DNA of 64,000 nucleotides from assembly GCF_016785945.1 (NCBI RefSeq), contig NZ_JAEMEF010000001.1, forward strand, positions 310,001-374,000, in the 5' to 3' direction. Position numbers and translations under genes: made by a program. The notes below the pieces were generated by a model. It had not been told where the DNA came from, made no database searches, and saw only the letters and a program-made list of their open reading frames with translations. Of this stretch, positions 52,048 through 62,147 are shown one piece after another; position 1 is the first letter of the stretch; each line of letters begins with the position of its first letter. The stretch is from Olleya sediminilitoris (GTDB lineage Bacteria; Bacteroidota; Bacteroidia; Flavobacteriales; Flavobacteriaceae).

Positions 52048-53556
52048 TTATAAGGTGTCTATTAGTTTTTTAATACGTTTAATACTTTCGTTTTTACCAA
52101 TCATAAACATAATATCAAAAACATCAGGTCCTTGTAAAGCACCAACTAAAGCTAAACGCAGTGGCATCATGACTTTACCAAAGCCAATCTCGTTTGATGT
52201 AATCCAACCTTTAACGTCTTTTTGAAGCGTTTCTACTTCAAAATCTGTAATATTTGATACAATGCCTAATACGTCTGTCATTATTGTTTTAGTATCGTCT
52301 TTAAAAGCTTTTTTAGAGGCTTTTTCATCGTAACTTTCTGGTGCTACAAAAAAGTAGCTACTTAAATTCCAAAAGTCATTGACAAAGGTTGCACGCTCTT
52401 TAACTAAACCTACTACTAATGCTATATAATTAACATCAATAGTGGCTAATTGCTCATGGTTTTTCTGAAACGCTTCAGCTAAATCTTCATTAGACTGTTC
52501 TTGCATATAATGGTGATTAAACCATTTTATTTTGTCTGGATCAAAACGTGCTCCTGCTTTATTAACTCGGTCTAAATCAAAAGCAGCAATTAGTTCTTCT
52601 AAAGTAAACATTTCTTGTTCTGTACCAGGATTCCAACCTAAAAAGGCTAAAAAGTTTACTACTGCTTCTGCAAAATAACCTTCTTCTTTGTATCCTTTAG
52701 CTATATCTCCAAATTCTGGATTCCATTCTAACGGAAATACAGGAAACCCTAATTTATCTCCATCACGTTTACTTAATTTACCTTTTCCTGTAGGTTTTAA
52801 AATTAATGGTAAGTGTGCAAATTGTGGAGCTTCCCAACCAAATGCTGTGTATAATTGGTAGTGTAATGCTAAACTTGGTAACCACTCTTCACCACGAATT
52901 ACATGAGAGATTTCCATTAAATGATCATCTACAATATTAGCTAAGTGATACGTTGGCATACCATCTGACTTAAATAAAACTTTATCATCTAATATGTTAG
53001 TATCTATTTTAATATCACCACGAATGATATCTTTTAAATGTAATGTTTGGTCTTGAGGACTTTTAAATCTAATGACATAATCATCTCCAGCATCTAATTT
53101 AGCTTTTACTTCAGCTTCTGTTAAGGATAAAGAGTTGCTTAATTTTAAGCGGTTATGCCAATTATAGATAAATGTTTTTCCTTTAGACTCATGATCTGTT
53201 CTGTGATAATTTAACTCTTCAGAGGTATCAAAAGCATAATAAGCATTTCCGCTAGCAACTAATTGATCTGCATATTCTTTATAAAGTGCTTTACGTTCTG
53301 ATTGTCTGTAAGGTCCAAATTTTTCGTTTTTACCTGGTCCTTCATCAAAAGGGATATTACACCAATTAAGTGCTTCAATTATATAGTCTTCTGCACCTTC
53401 AATGTAACGATTTTGGTCTGTATCTTCAATACGTAACACAAATGTTCCGTTATGCTTTTTAGCAAATAAATAGTTAAAAAGGGCTGTTCTAACGCCTCCA
53501 ATATGTAAAGGTCCTGTTGGACTTGGTGCAAAACGCACTCTAACTTGTTTTGACAT
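52048..53556 (-). CDS. gltX: Glutamyl-tRNA synthetase
   Basis: 502 aa. Start VRFAPSPTGPLHIGGVRTALF (HIGG form of HIGH) and KLSKRDGDKLGFPVF (KLSKR). Length normal. The C-terminal anticodon-binding helical domain is present. Charges tRNA-Glu. It is a single gene, divergent from the DUF4175 operon across a 250-bp gap in which I see only an isolated TTTCCGCGAAAGCG word. Confidence 0.97.
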   Translation of the reverse strand: MSKQVRVRFAPSPTGPLHIGGVRTALFNYLFAKKHNGTFVLRIEDTDQNRYIEGAEDYIIEALNWCNIPFDEGPGKNEKFGPYRQSERKALYKEYADQLVASGNAYYAFDTSEELNYHRTDHESKGKTFIYNWHNRLKLSNSLSLTEAEVKAKLDAGDDYVIRFKSPQDQTLHLKDIIRGDIKIDTNILDDKVLFKSDGMPTYHLANIVDDHLMEISHVIRGEEWLPSLALHYQLYTAFGWEAPQFAHLPLILKPTGKGKLSKRDGDKLGFPVFPLEWNPEFGDIAKGYKEEGYFAEAVVNFLAFLGWNPGTEQEMFTLEELIAAFDLDRVNKAGARFDPDKIKWFNHHYMQEQSNEDLAEAFQKNHEQLATIDVNYIALVVGLVKERATFVNDFWNLSSYFFVAPESYDEKASKKAFKDDTKTIMTDVLGIVSNITDFEVETLQKDVKGWITSNEIGFGKVMMPLRLALVGALQGPDVFDIMFMIGKNESIKRIKKLIDTL

Positions 53557-53806
53557 GGTGTTTTAAATATATAATAACTTAATAATGATGTGTTTAAATC
53601 TTAAATAATGCTTCGTTTTAAACGTGTTTTAAGATCTTTTTAGCAAAGATAGAATGACTAAGACAAACAACAAAGAAATAGCCAATAACAATTAATTTGG
53701 CTGGCTTTTTTTCCGCGAAAGCGATATCCTTTAACATTAACTTATAATGCAATGTATTTAAGTGTAAAAATAAAACTGTATTTTAGTCTGTTAAATAGCG
53801 TTTTAC

Positions 53807-56800
53807 TTGAATAATTTTAATAACATACAGCATAAATTAGAGCAATTTATTAGAAAATATTACACTAATGAGTTAATAAAAGGTGTCATTCTTTTTTTTA
53901 GTATTGGATTGCTTTATTTTATTTTCACCCTATTAATAGAACACTTTTTGTGGCTAAACAGTACTGCTAGAACCATTTTGTTTTGGCTATTTATTATTGT
54001 AGAGTTAGCTCTTTTTGTAAAATTTATAGCTTTACCATTAGCTAAGTTATTTAAACTTCAAAAGGGTATTGACTATAAGAAAGCTTCTGTAATTATTGGT
54101 AATCATTTTACTGAGGTAAATGATAAATTACTTAATGTTTTACAATTAAAGGAAGATAGTAATGCCTCAGAGTTACTTCTTGCTAGTATTGATCAAAAGG
54201 CGGAAGAACTTAATCCTATTCCGTTTAAATTAGCGGTTAATTTTAAACAGAATGTCAAGTATCTAAAATATGCAGCTTTACCACTTTTGATAGTATTCAT
54301 TTTTGTTATATCTGGAAAGTTTAATTGGTTTAGTGATAGTTACAATCGTGTGGTTAATTATCAAACAGCTTATGAGCCTCCTGCACCTTTTCAGTTTTTT
54401 GTTTTAAACGAAAACCTACAGACTAACCAAAACCAAACATTTAGGTTAATAACTACTACTGAAGGTCAAGTTTTACCTCAAGACGTACAAATTACTTATA
54501 ACAAGCAAACGTACTATTTACAGCAACACCAAGCTGGTACTTTTGAATATGTTTTTGAACAGCCTAAAGAAGACATTACCTTTAATTTAACAGCCAATGG
54601 TATCACTTCTAAACCTTACACTTTAAAAGTTTTGCAAGTGCCAACATTATTAGGTTTTAATATGGTTTTGGACTATCCAAATCATACTAATAAACGTAAT
54701 CAAACTGTAAAAGGTATAGGTAATGCAATGGTACCACAAGGTACTAAAATAACATGGCAGCTTAATACTAAAGCAACAACAGAAGTAGCTTTAATTGGAC
54801 GTGATACTATAGCTTTTAAAAGCGAAAAATCTGGTATTTTTGAAGCTTCTAAACAATTGTATAACAGTTTTGATTATAACATAAGTACTAGTAATAACAA
54901 TCTTAAAAATTACGAGAACTTAGCGTATAGTATTCAGGTTGTTAAAGATCAATATCCAGAGCTTACAATCGAATCTAAAACGGATAGTTTGGATCTGCAA
55001 ACCCTTTATTTTAAAGGTCAAGTGAGTGACGACTATGGTTTAAATAAATTACAATTAGTGTATTATCCTAGTGGTAATGAAACCGAAAAGAATACAGTTA
55101 ACATTCCTGTTTCAAAATCTAATTTTGATCAGTTTTTAAGCACTTTTCCAAATAGACTTCCAGTTGAAGATGGTGTTGTCTACGATTTGTATTTTGAAGT
55201 TTTTGATAACGATGCAGTTAACAATAATAAAAGCACAAAAAGTAATGTATTTACTTACCGTAAGCGTACCAAAGATGAAGAAGAGCAAAAACAACTTCAA
55301 GAACAAAATAACACAATTCAAGATTTAAATAAATCTTTAGAAAAATTTGATAAACAACAACAAGAGCTTCAGGAATTATCTAAAACTCAAAAAGAAAAAT
55401 CAGAATTAAATTTTAACGATAAAAAGAAATTTGATAACTTCCTAAAAAGACAAAAGGAGCAAGAGCAAATGATGAAACAGTTTAATAAAAAGTTGAAAGA
55501 CAATTTAGAGCAGTTTCAAAATGAAAATAAAGAAAAAGATCAATTTAAAGAAGATTTAAAAGAACGTCTTAAAGATAATGAAGAGCAACTTAAGCAAGAC
55601 GAAAAATTACTTGAAGAATTACAAAAACTTAGGGAGAAACTTAGCAAAGAAGAATTTTCTGAAAAATTAGACAATTTAGCTAAAAAAGCAAAAAGCCAAA
55701 AACGAAGTCTACAGCAATTAGTAGAACTTACTAAACGTTATTACGTCACTAAAAAAATGGAAAAAATTAGTGAAGATCTTGATACACTTGCTAAAGAACA
55801 AGATAAACTAGCTAATTCTGATCCAAAAGAGAATTCTAAAGAGAAGCAAGACGAGTTAAATAAAAAGTTTGAAGATTTGCAAAAGCAAATGAATGACTTA
55901 GAAAAAGATAATCAGGATTTAAAAAATCCAATGGATTTTCCTAGAAATAAAAATACAGAAGATAACATTAAACAAGACCAACAAGACGCGTCTAAAGATC
56001 TTCAAGATAAGCAAGAGTCTCAAGACTCAGAACAACAAAAATCAAAACAAAAATCTGCTAAACAAAAACAAAAAAGTGCTGCTCAAAAAATGAAGCAAAT
56101 GAGTATGAGTATGCAAATGCAAATGTCTGGTGCTGCTCAAGAACAGTTAGAAGAAGATATTGAAATGTTACGTCAAATATTAGATAACTTAGTCATTTTT
56201 TCAATGGATGAAGAAGCGTTAATGAATCGTTTTAAAGGAATAGAAATAAACCATAACGAATATGCTACTTATCTAAAAAAACAAAAAGAATTACGTACCC
56301 ATTTTGAGCACGTAGACGACAGTTTATTTGCAATTTCATTACGTCAACCTAAATTTTCAGAAGATATTAATCGCGAGATTAATGAAGTTTATTTTAATGT
56401 AGACAAAGCTTTGGCTGAATTTTCTGAAAACAGAATTTATCAAGGTGTATCGTCTCAACAATACGCATTAACCTCTGCTAATAATCTAGCAGATTTTTTA
56501 AGTAGTGCTTTAGACAATATGCAAAATCAAATGGGTATGCCAATGCCAGGACAAGGTGAAGGAGGTATGCCAATGCCTGATATTATTATTAGCCAAGAAG
56601 CTTTAGCTAAACAAATGGAACAAGCTATGAAAAAAGGTAAAGAGGGAAAAAAAGGAGAGTCTGGTGAGAATGGCGAATCTGGTGAGAAAGGTGAATCTGG
56701 TAAAAAAGCTGATACAGGCCAAAATGGTGAGCAAGGTGAAAATGGAGAAGGAGGTAAGCAAGGTCAAGAAGGTAGTCAAGGTAAAAACGGTCAAGGTCAA

Positions 56801-57274
56801 AATAAAGGAGAAGGTCAAGGAGGTTCTCAAAATGGGCAAGACGGATTTAATGAAGATGTAAATGGTCAATTATTTAAAATCTATCAAGAACAACAAATGT
56901 TACGTCAAGCCTTGGAGCAACGTCTAGACAAAGAGGGTTTAGGTCAAAATAGTGATGCTAGACAATTATTAAAAGATATGGAGCAAATTGAAATGGATTT
57001 AATTAATAAAGGCTTCACCAACCAAACGCTTAGTAAAATGATGAATATTCAACATCAGCTTTTAAAAGTAGAAAATGCAGTCTTGCAACAAGGAGAAGAA
57101 CAAAAGCGTCAATCTAAAACAAATACTAAGGAATTTAAAAATACAACTACAAATCCAGAGGACAGAGCTAAACAATATTTTAACACCACAGAAATATTGA
57201 ATAAGCAAACCTTACCTTTGCAACAAATTTATAAACAGAAAGCACAAGAGTACTTTAAACAACAAAATGATTAA
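53807..57274 (+). CDS. DUF4175 family large membrane protein
   Basis: 1155 aa from TTG 53807. Three N-terminal transmembrane segments (about 25-75 and 150-175), a beta-rich domain (about 195-490), then a very long charged coiled coil rich in Lys, Glu and Gln (about 495-760). The Met/Gln stretch MKQMSMSMQMQMSG and a collagen-like Gly-rich repeat of GEKGES/GQNGEQ type (about 945-1015) follow, then a helical end. Bacteroidetes often place this family before ybeY and mnmG. Function unknown. Confidence 0.88.
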   Translation: MNNFNNIQHKLEQFIRKYYTNELIKGVILFFSIGLLYFIFTLLIEHFLWLNSTARTILFWLFIIVELALFVKFIALPLAKLFKLQKGIDYKKASVIIGNHFTEVNDKLLNVLQLKEDSNASELLLASIDQKAEELNPIPFKLAVNFKQNVKYLKYAALPLLIVFIFVISGKFNWFSDSYNRVVNYQTAYEPPAPFQFFVLNENLQTNQNQTFRLITTTEGQVLPQDVQITYNKQTYYLQQHQAGTFEYVFEQPKEDITFNLTANGITSKPYTLKVLQVPTLLGFNMVLDYPNHTNKRNQTVKGIGNAMVPQGTKITWQLNTKATTEVALIGRDTIAFKSEKSGIFEASKQLYNSFDYNISTSNNNLKNYENLAYSIQVVKDQYPELTIESKTDSLDLQTLYFKGQVSDDYGLNKLQLVYYPSGNETEKNTVNIPVSKSNFDQFLSTFPNRLPVEDGVVYDLYFEVFDNDAVNNNKSTKSNVFTYRKRTKDEEEQKQLQEQNNTIQDLNKSLEKFDKQQQELQELSKTQKEKSELNFNDKKKFDNFLKRQKEQEQMMKQFNKKLKDNLEQFQNENKEKDQFKEDLKERLKDNEEQLKQDEKLLEELQKLREKLSKEEFSEKLDNLAKKAKSQKRSLQQLVELTKRYYVTKKMEKISEDLDTLAKEQDKLANSDPKENSKEKQDELNKKFEDLQKQMNDLEKDNQDLKNPMDFPRNKNTEDNIKQDQQDASKDLQDKQESQDSEQQKSKQKSAKQKQKSAAQKMKQMSMSMQMQMSGAAQEQLEEDIEMLRQILDNLVIFSMDEEALMNRFKGIEINHNEYATYLKKQKELRTHFEHVDDSLFAISLRQPKFSEDINREINEVYFNVDKALAEFSENRIYQGVSSQQYALTSANNLADFLSSALDNMQNQMGMPMPGQGEGGMPMPDIIISQEALAKQMEQAMKKGKEGKKGESGENGESGEKGESGKKADTGQNGEQGENGEGGKQGQEGSQGKNGQGQNKGEGQGGSQNGQDGFNEDVNGQLFKIYQEQQMLRQALEQRLDKEGLGQNSDARQLLKDMEQIEMDLINKGFTNQTLSKMMNIQHQLLKVENAVLQQGEEQKRQSKTNTKEFKNTTTNPEDRAKQYFNTTEILNKQTLPLQQIYKQKAQEYFKQQND

Positions 57275-57683
57275 TTTTAACTACGAAACTGATTTTAAGC
57301 TTCTAGATGACGCTAAAATTTCTAATTGGATATCAAGTATCATAATTAAAGAAAAATGTAATGAAGAAGAGATAAACTATGTGTTTTGTGACGACGATTA
57401 TTTGCATAAGTTAAATGTACAGTTCTTAGATCACGATACTTTAACAGATATTATTAGTTTTGATTACAGTGTAGGTAAAAAGCTACAAGGTGATATTTTT
57501 ATTTCTGTTGAAAGAGTTAAGGATAATGCTAAAGATTTTAATGTTGAATTTGAATCAGAATTACATCGTGTTATCATTCATGGAATTTTACACTATTGCG
57601 GTTACAAAGATAAAACGGAAGCTGATGCTTCTGAAATGAGACTTAAAGAAAATGAAGCTTTAGCCTTGCTTCAAACAATGTAA
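57267..57683 (+). CDS. ybeY: rRNA maturation endonuclease YbeY
   Basis: 138 aa. The zinc motif is HRVIIHGILHYCGYKDKTEAD (HGxLHxxGxD, here with the third ligand in the usual H/D position), preceded by TLTDIISFDYS. Needed for 16S rRNA 3' maturation and ribosome quality control. Overlaps the DUF4175 gene by 8 nt. Confidence 0.93.
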   Translation: MINFNYETDFKLLDDAKISNWISSIIIKEKCNEEEINYVFCDDDYLHKLNVQFLDHDTLTDIISFDYSVGKKLQGDIFISVERVKDNAKDFNVEFESELHRVIIHGILHYCGYKDKTEADASEMRLKENEALALLQTM

Positions 57684-57693
57684 TTGTTTGTTG

Positions 57694-57701
57694 TATATTT
57701 G
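57694..57701 (+). promoter_or_regulatory. mnmG promoter -7 box
   Basis: TATATTTG matching TAnnTTTG, about 120 bp before the mnmG ATG. The parS-like site would lie in the leader. Confidence 0.5.
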
Positions 57702-57729
57702 CACGCTTAAATTTTTTAAGACACAAAAC

Positions 57730-57743
57730 GTTCCACGTGGAAC
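57730..57743. promoter_or_regulatory. parS-like site 1
   Basis: GTTCCACGTGGAAC, a perfect 14-bp palindrome matching the ParB/Spo0J recognition core GTTnCACGTGnAAC. In the mnmG leader. Confidence 0.75.
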
Positions 57744-57821
57744 AATCAAATAAATAAAAATTAAATAGTGTTTAGTTTTTTAAAAAAAATAACCTATCCA
57801 TTATTTAAATAAATTAAAATT

Positions 57822-59693
57822 ATGTTTAACGAAGTTTACGATGTAATAGTTGTTGGAGCTGGACATGCAGGAAGTGAAGCAGCAGCATCTGCAGCTAACA
57901 TGGGAAGCAAGACTTTGCTTATTACCATGAATTTGCAAAACATTGCACAGATGTCTTGTAATCCTGCAATGGGTGGAATTGCAAAAGGACAAATTGTAAG
58001 AGAGATTGATGCGCTTGGTGGCTACTCAGGAATTGTGAGTGACACGTCAGCTATTCAATTTAAAATGCTGAATAAATCTAAAGGACCTGCAATGTGGAGT
58101 CCAAGAGTCCAAAGTGACAGAATGCGTTTTGCTGAAGATTGGAGGTTGTTATTAGAGCAAACTAAAAATTTAGATTTCTATCAAGAAATGGTTTCTGGTT
58201 TAATTGTTGAAAACGGAAAAGTTTGTGGTGTTACAACATCACTTGGTGTGAAGATAAAATCTAAAACTGTTGTCTTAACTAATGGAACTTTTTTAAATGG
58301 ATTAATTCATATTGGAGATAAAAATTTTGGTGGAGGTAGAGCAGGAGAAAGAGCTGCAACTGGAATTACAGAACAGCTTGTGAATTTAGGTTTTGAATCT
58401 GGTAGAATGAAAACTGGAACACCTCCAAGAGTTGATGGACGATCTTTAGATTTTTCAAAAATGGTAGAACAACCAGGAGATGTTAATCCTGAAAAGTTTT
58501 CTTATTTAGATACTACAAAACCGTTAACACAACAACGGTCTTGTCATATGTCTTACACGAGTAATAAAGTGCATGATTTGTTGAGAGAAGGTTTTGATCG
58601 TTCGCCAATGTTTAATGGTCGAATTAAAAGTTTGGGTCCAAGATATTGTCCTTCTATTGAAGATAAAATAAATCGTTTTGCAGATAAAGACAGGCATCAA
58701 TTATTTGTTGAACCTGAGGGTTGGAATACTGTTGAATATTACATAAATGGTTTCTCAACTTCCCTACCTGAAGATGTTCAATTTAAAGCTTTAAGTTCTG
58801 TTGCTGGTTTTGAAAATGTGAAATTTTTTAGACCTGGTTATGCAATAGAATATGATTATTTTCCACCTACACAATTAAAGCATACACTAGAAACTAAATT
58901 AGTTGATGGGTTGTATTTTGCTGGTCAAATAAATGGAACCACAGGATATGAGGAAGCTGCATCTCAAGGTTTGATGGCTGGTATAAATGCTGCTTTAAAA
59001 GTGCAAGAACGTGATCCGTTTATCTTAAAAAGAGACGAAGCTTATATAGGTGTTTTAGTGGATGATTTAATTACTAAAGGTACAGAAGAGCCTTATCGTA
59101 TGTTTACCTCTAGAGCAGAGTATAGGACTTTGTTACGTCAAGATAATGCTGATATCAGATTAACTCCAAAAGGTTATGATTTAGGATTAGCTTCTGATAA
59201 ACGTCTTAAAAGAATGGAGGAGAAGCATCAGTCTGCGGAGCAGTTTGTACAGTTTTTTAGAGATACTAGTGTTACTCCAAAAGAGATTAATCCAGTCTTA
59301 GAAGCTAAGAATTCAGCTGCTATTAGACAGCAGGATAAGATGTTTAAAATGTTTGCTAGACCAAATATTGGTATCGAAGATATGAAGAAAATAGCATCGG
59401 TTTCTGAGTATATAAATGGTAATAATTTGGATCGTGAGGTTATTGAACAGACCGAAATTCAGGTTAAATATTCAGGTTATATTGCTAAAGAAAAAAGTAA
59501 TGCTGACAAGTTATCTAGGTTGGAAAATATAAAAATTCCAGCTAATTTTGACTACTCAAAACTGCAATCTATGAGTCTTGAAGCAAGAGAAAAATTAAAT
59601 AAAATACAACCTGTTACCATATCTCAAGCATCAAGAATTAGTGGAGTTTCTCCATCAGATATTTCTGTTTTACTTGTCTATATGGGACGATAA
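57822..59693 (+). CDS. mnmG: tRNA uridine 5-carboxymethylaminomethyl modification enzyme MnmG
   Basis: 623 aa, normal. FAD-binding VIVVGAGHAGSEAAASAANMG, NPAMGGIAKGQIVREIDALGG and the conserved GTPPRVDG and GRYCPSIEDK-type segment (PRYCPSIEDKI). With MnmE it modifies U34 of several tRNAs. Preceded and followed by parS-like sites. Confidence 0.97.
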   Translation: MFNEVYDVIVVGAGHAGSEAAASAANMGSKTLLITMNLQNIAQMSCNPAMGGIAKGQIVREIDALGGYSGIVSDTSAIQFKMLNKSKGPAMWSPRVQSDRMRFAEDWRLLLEQTKNLDFYQEMVSGLIVENGKVCGVTTSLGVKIKSKTVVLTNGTFLNGLIHIGDKNFGGGRAGERAATGITEQLVNLGFESGRMKTGTPPRVDGRSLDFSKMVEQPGDVNPEKFSYLDTTKPLTQQRSCHMSYTSNKVHDLLREGFDRSPMFNGRIKSLGPRYCPSIEDKINRFADKDRHQLFVEPEGWNTVEYYINGFSTSLPEDVQFKALSSVAGFENVKFFRPGYAIEYDYFPPTQLKHTLETKLVDGLYFAGQINGTTGYEEAASQGLMAGINAALKVQERDPFILKRDEAYIGVLVDDLITKGTEEPYRMFTSRAEYRTLLRQDNADIRLTPKGYDLGLASDKRLKRMEEKHQSAEQFVQFFRDTSVTPKEINPVLEAKNSAAIRQQDKMFKMFARPNIGIEDMKKIASVSEYINGNNLDREVIEQTEIQVKYSGYIAKEKSNADKLSRLENIKIPANFDYSKLQSMSLEAREKLNKIQPVTISQASRISGVSPSDISVLLVYMGR

Positions 59694-59700
59694 TTTTATT

Positions 59701-59742
59701 AAAAAAGGGCTAACGTTCCACGTGGAACGTTAGCCCTTTTTT
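59701..59742. terminator. mnmG terminator, perfect 42-bp palindrome
   Basis: Stem AAAAAAGGGCTAACGTTCCAC / GTGGAACGTTAGCCCTTTTTT with no unpaired base in the repeat. The apex is the parS-like site. Confidence 0.9.
59715..59728. promoter_or_regulatory. parS-like site 2
   Basis: Same GTTCCACGTGGAAC as at 57730, in the centre of the terminator palindrome. Confidence 0.75.
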
Positions 59743-60492
59743 TTGTTTTACAGTTAAATTTAACTATAAAATGCCTTCTGTTTGTATCTGATTTTACTGT
59801 TTTGTTTTATTGAAATAAGTGTAAAATACATATTAATTATAATGATTTTTATGTTTAAATGGAGTGTGAAAGTGATAAGTATTTTAAGCTTTTTAACTCT
59901 AATTTATATGTTTTTTTAAACGGAAAGTAGACTTTATATTGATAAAAATCTAGCCTCTTGAAGTTGTTTTTAATTAATCTCTGAGCATAAATACAGGTTG
60001 AAATAGTATTATTTTTAGAATTAAAAAGACTTTTAAAAGTAGTTTTGCTATTCTTTTTTTAATTATATATTTAATGTTTTGGTTTAAAAAATAGATGGTT
60101 TATTCTATTTATTAATATTAAAAACAAGTAAAAAAAGAGTGGGATAGAGGTTGTTTTTATATGATTTTAATGGAAAACTAAAACGATTTTATGACGTTTT
60201 TCATTACAAAAACATGTAAAAAGAAGTCTTTTTATCTTATTTATAATTCTGTTTTTATATGATATATGCTACATAAAAACTAGTATTTTAAACTTGATTA
60301 TTACAAAATAGATACTAATTTTGGTTTTGAAATTGAGATTAAGAGTATTAATTTTAGAATATTAATTAAGAAAACAAAGCTTTTTTTTAATAGACTAAAC
60401 TCAAATTAAGTACAAATAGTTCAATAAATATTAATTTAAACAAGATTAAATAGATGCTTTTTAAAGAGGTATTCTAATAGAAAATATTAAAA
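59743..60492. other. 750-bp gene-free region
   Basis: Very AT-rich. No ORF, RNA-like hairpin pair or repeat that I can support. Confidence 0.5.
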
Positions 60493-61356
60493 ATGAGTAA
60501 TACAATCAATCAAAATATGTTCATTGAAGTTAAAGATTATTCTGTTTCTGGGGAAGTTTTTCAGTTAATACAGAATGAATCTTATGGGTTTTTAGAGACA
60601 ATTCCTAAGCCATCTATTGCTAAATTACCTGAATATTATCAAACAGAAGACTATATTTCTCATACAGATTCTAAACGAAATTTGTTTGAAAAAGTATATC
60701 ATAGTATCAGAGAAGTGTCTTTAAAACGTAAACTAAAGCTAATAAATTCGTTTAAAACTGATCAAAAAAAACTTTTAGATTTTGGTTGTGGTACAGGAGA
60801 TTTTTTAAAATCTGCGTTAAATAAAGGATGGAATGTATCAGGAATAGAGCCAAACTCAGAGGCTAGGAGTATAGCAAATAGTAAAACTAAACAGTCTGTT
60901 TTGGATTCTGAAGGCATTAAAACGTATAAAAAACATAGTTTTGATGTTATTACTTTATGGCATGTTTTAGAACATATTCCTAATTTAGAGTCTCAAATTA
61001 GTATTTTAAAAGACTTACTTAAGCCAAATGGTGTATTAATAATTGCAGTTCCTAACTATAAAAGTTACGATGCAAACCATTATAAACAGTTTTGGGCAGC
61101 TTATGATGTACCAAGACATTTGTGGCATTTCGATAAAAAATCTATTTCTAAACTGTTTTCATCTATAAATATGACTATACAAAATATAAAACCAATGGTT
61201 TTTGATTCGTATTATGTTAGCCTTTTATCTGAAAAATACAAAAATGGAAGTATGAATTTGTTCAGCGCATTTTGGACTGGTTTTAGGTCAAATGCTAAAG
61301 CAAAGCGTTCTGGAGAGTATTCTTCACTCATTTATGTGCTAAAAAACAATAAATAA
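60493..61356 (+). CDS. Class I SAM-dependent methyltransferase
   Basis: 287 aa. Motif I LLDFGCGTGDFLKSAL (about 95), motif II-like VSGIEPNSEARSIA, and DVITLWHVLEHIPNLESQ (motif IV with the VLEHI signature), then LLKPNGVLIIAVPNY. Methyltransf_11/23-like. The C-terminal region HYKQFWAAYDVPRHLWHFD is seen in Bacteroidetes enzymes of unknown substrate. Its own transcription unit. Confidence 0.9.
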   Translation: MSNTINQNMFIEVKDYSVSGEVFQLIQNESYGFLETIPKPSIAKLPEYYQTEDYISHTDSKRNLFEKVYHSIREVSLKRKLKLINSFKTDQKKLLDFGCGTGDFLKSALNKGWNVSGIEPNSEARSIANSKTKQSVLDSEGIKTYKKHSFDVITLWHVLEHIPNLESQISILKDLLKPNGVLIIAVPNYKSYDANHYKQFWAAYDVPRHLWHFDKKSISKLFSSINMTIQNIKPMVFDSYYVSLLSEKYKNGSMNLFSAFWTGFRSNAKAKRSGEYSSLIYVLKNNK

Positions 61357-61581
61357 TTAAAATAAGAATTGTTGTTAATGGATTTTGTGTGTAAACGCAT
61401 AATCACATTAGCTTTTTTTAAAAGTCGCTTAAAAAGCTTTATTTGAGGTCAATTTTGATAAGATTTTCTTATAATCTCAATATTTGGCTATAAGATTTCC
61501 CTATTTGAGCTAAAATCTGTCAATAATTTAAAATTGATTTGTTTTATTATTTACATTTGCTCGAATTAAAAAATAATCAAA

Positions 61582-62094
61582 ATGAAAAAAATAATTGGAT
61601 TAGTAATTGTGTCTTTAGTTTTTACATCGTGTCAAAAACAAAAAATAGCTTTTATTGATAATGGAGAAGTAATTAATAAGATTCAAGAAAAAGTAGATTT
61701 AGAAGCAAGTTATAAATCTACTCTTGATAAATTTAATACCAAAAGAGATAGCTTAGGAAAAGCATTTCAAATGGAAGCTCAAAAGTTTCAAATAGAAGCT
61801 CAAAGTATGTCTGCTAAAAAAGCACAAGCTAAATATGATGAGTTAGGTCAAAAGCAACAATTATTACAACAACAACTTCAGTATGAGCAACAACAAATTT
61901 CTGAACCATTTCAAAAAGACATGGATTCGTTAATTAGTAAAGTGAAAAAATATGTAAGCAATTATGGTAAAACTAATGGTTATGATTACATTCTAGGTAC
62001 AAGTGAAGCTGGACCATCTGTATTATTTGGTAAAGAAGAATTTGATTTATCAAAAACTATTATTGAAGGCTTAGATACCGAATATAAAAAATAA
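61582..62094 (+). CDS. OmpH/Skp-like lipoprotein
   Basis: 170 aa with a lipobox (LVFTSCQKQ, Cys 17). IAFIDNGEVINKIQEK is the Skp start, followed by a long coiled coil (about 45-120, Gln/Lys/Ala-rich) and the usual C-terminal cap GYDYILGTSEAGPSVLFG. Skp-like proteins chaperone outer-membrane proteins. The lipid anchor is a variation on soluble Skp. Confidence 0.88.
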   Translation: MKKIIGLVIVSLVFTSCQKQKIAFIDNGEVINKIQEKVDLEASYKSTLDKFNTKRDSLGKAFQMEAQKFQIEAQSMSAKKAQAKYDELGQKQQLLQQQLQYEQQQISEPFQKDMDSLISKVKKYVSNYGKTNGYDYILGTSEAGPSVLFGKEEFDLSKTIIEGLDTEYKK

Positions 62095-62110
62095 GATTTT
62101 TATCCTATTA

Positions 62111-62147
62111 AAAAAGGCGATTAACAAAAGTTAGTCGCCTTTTTTTG
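62111..62147 (+). terminator. Terminator after the Skp-like gene
   Basis: AAGGCGATTAA-CAAAAG-TTAGTCGCCTT and T-run. Confidence 0.85.

Noticed and set aside
59743-60492. Structured RNA (tmRNA, RNase P RNA, SRP RNA) in the gap
   Set aside because: No known conserved core or long-range pairing could be found by eye. The sequence is uniformly AT-rich.
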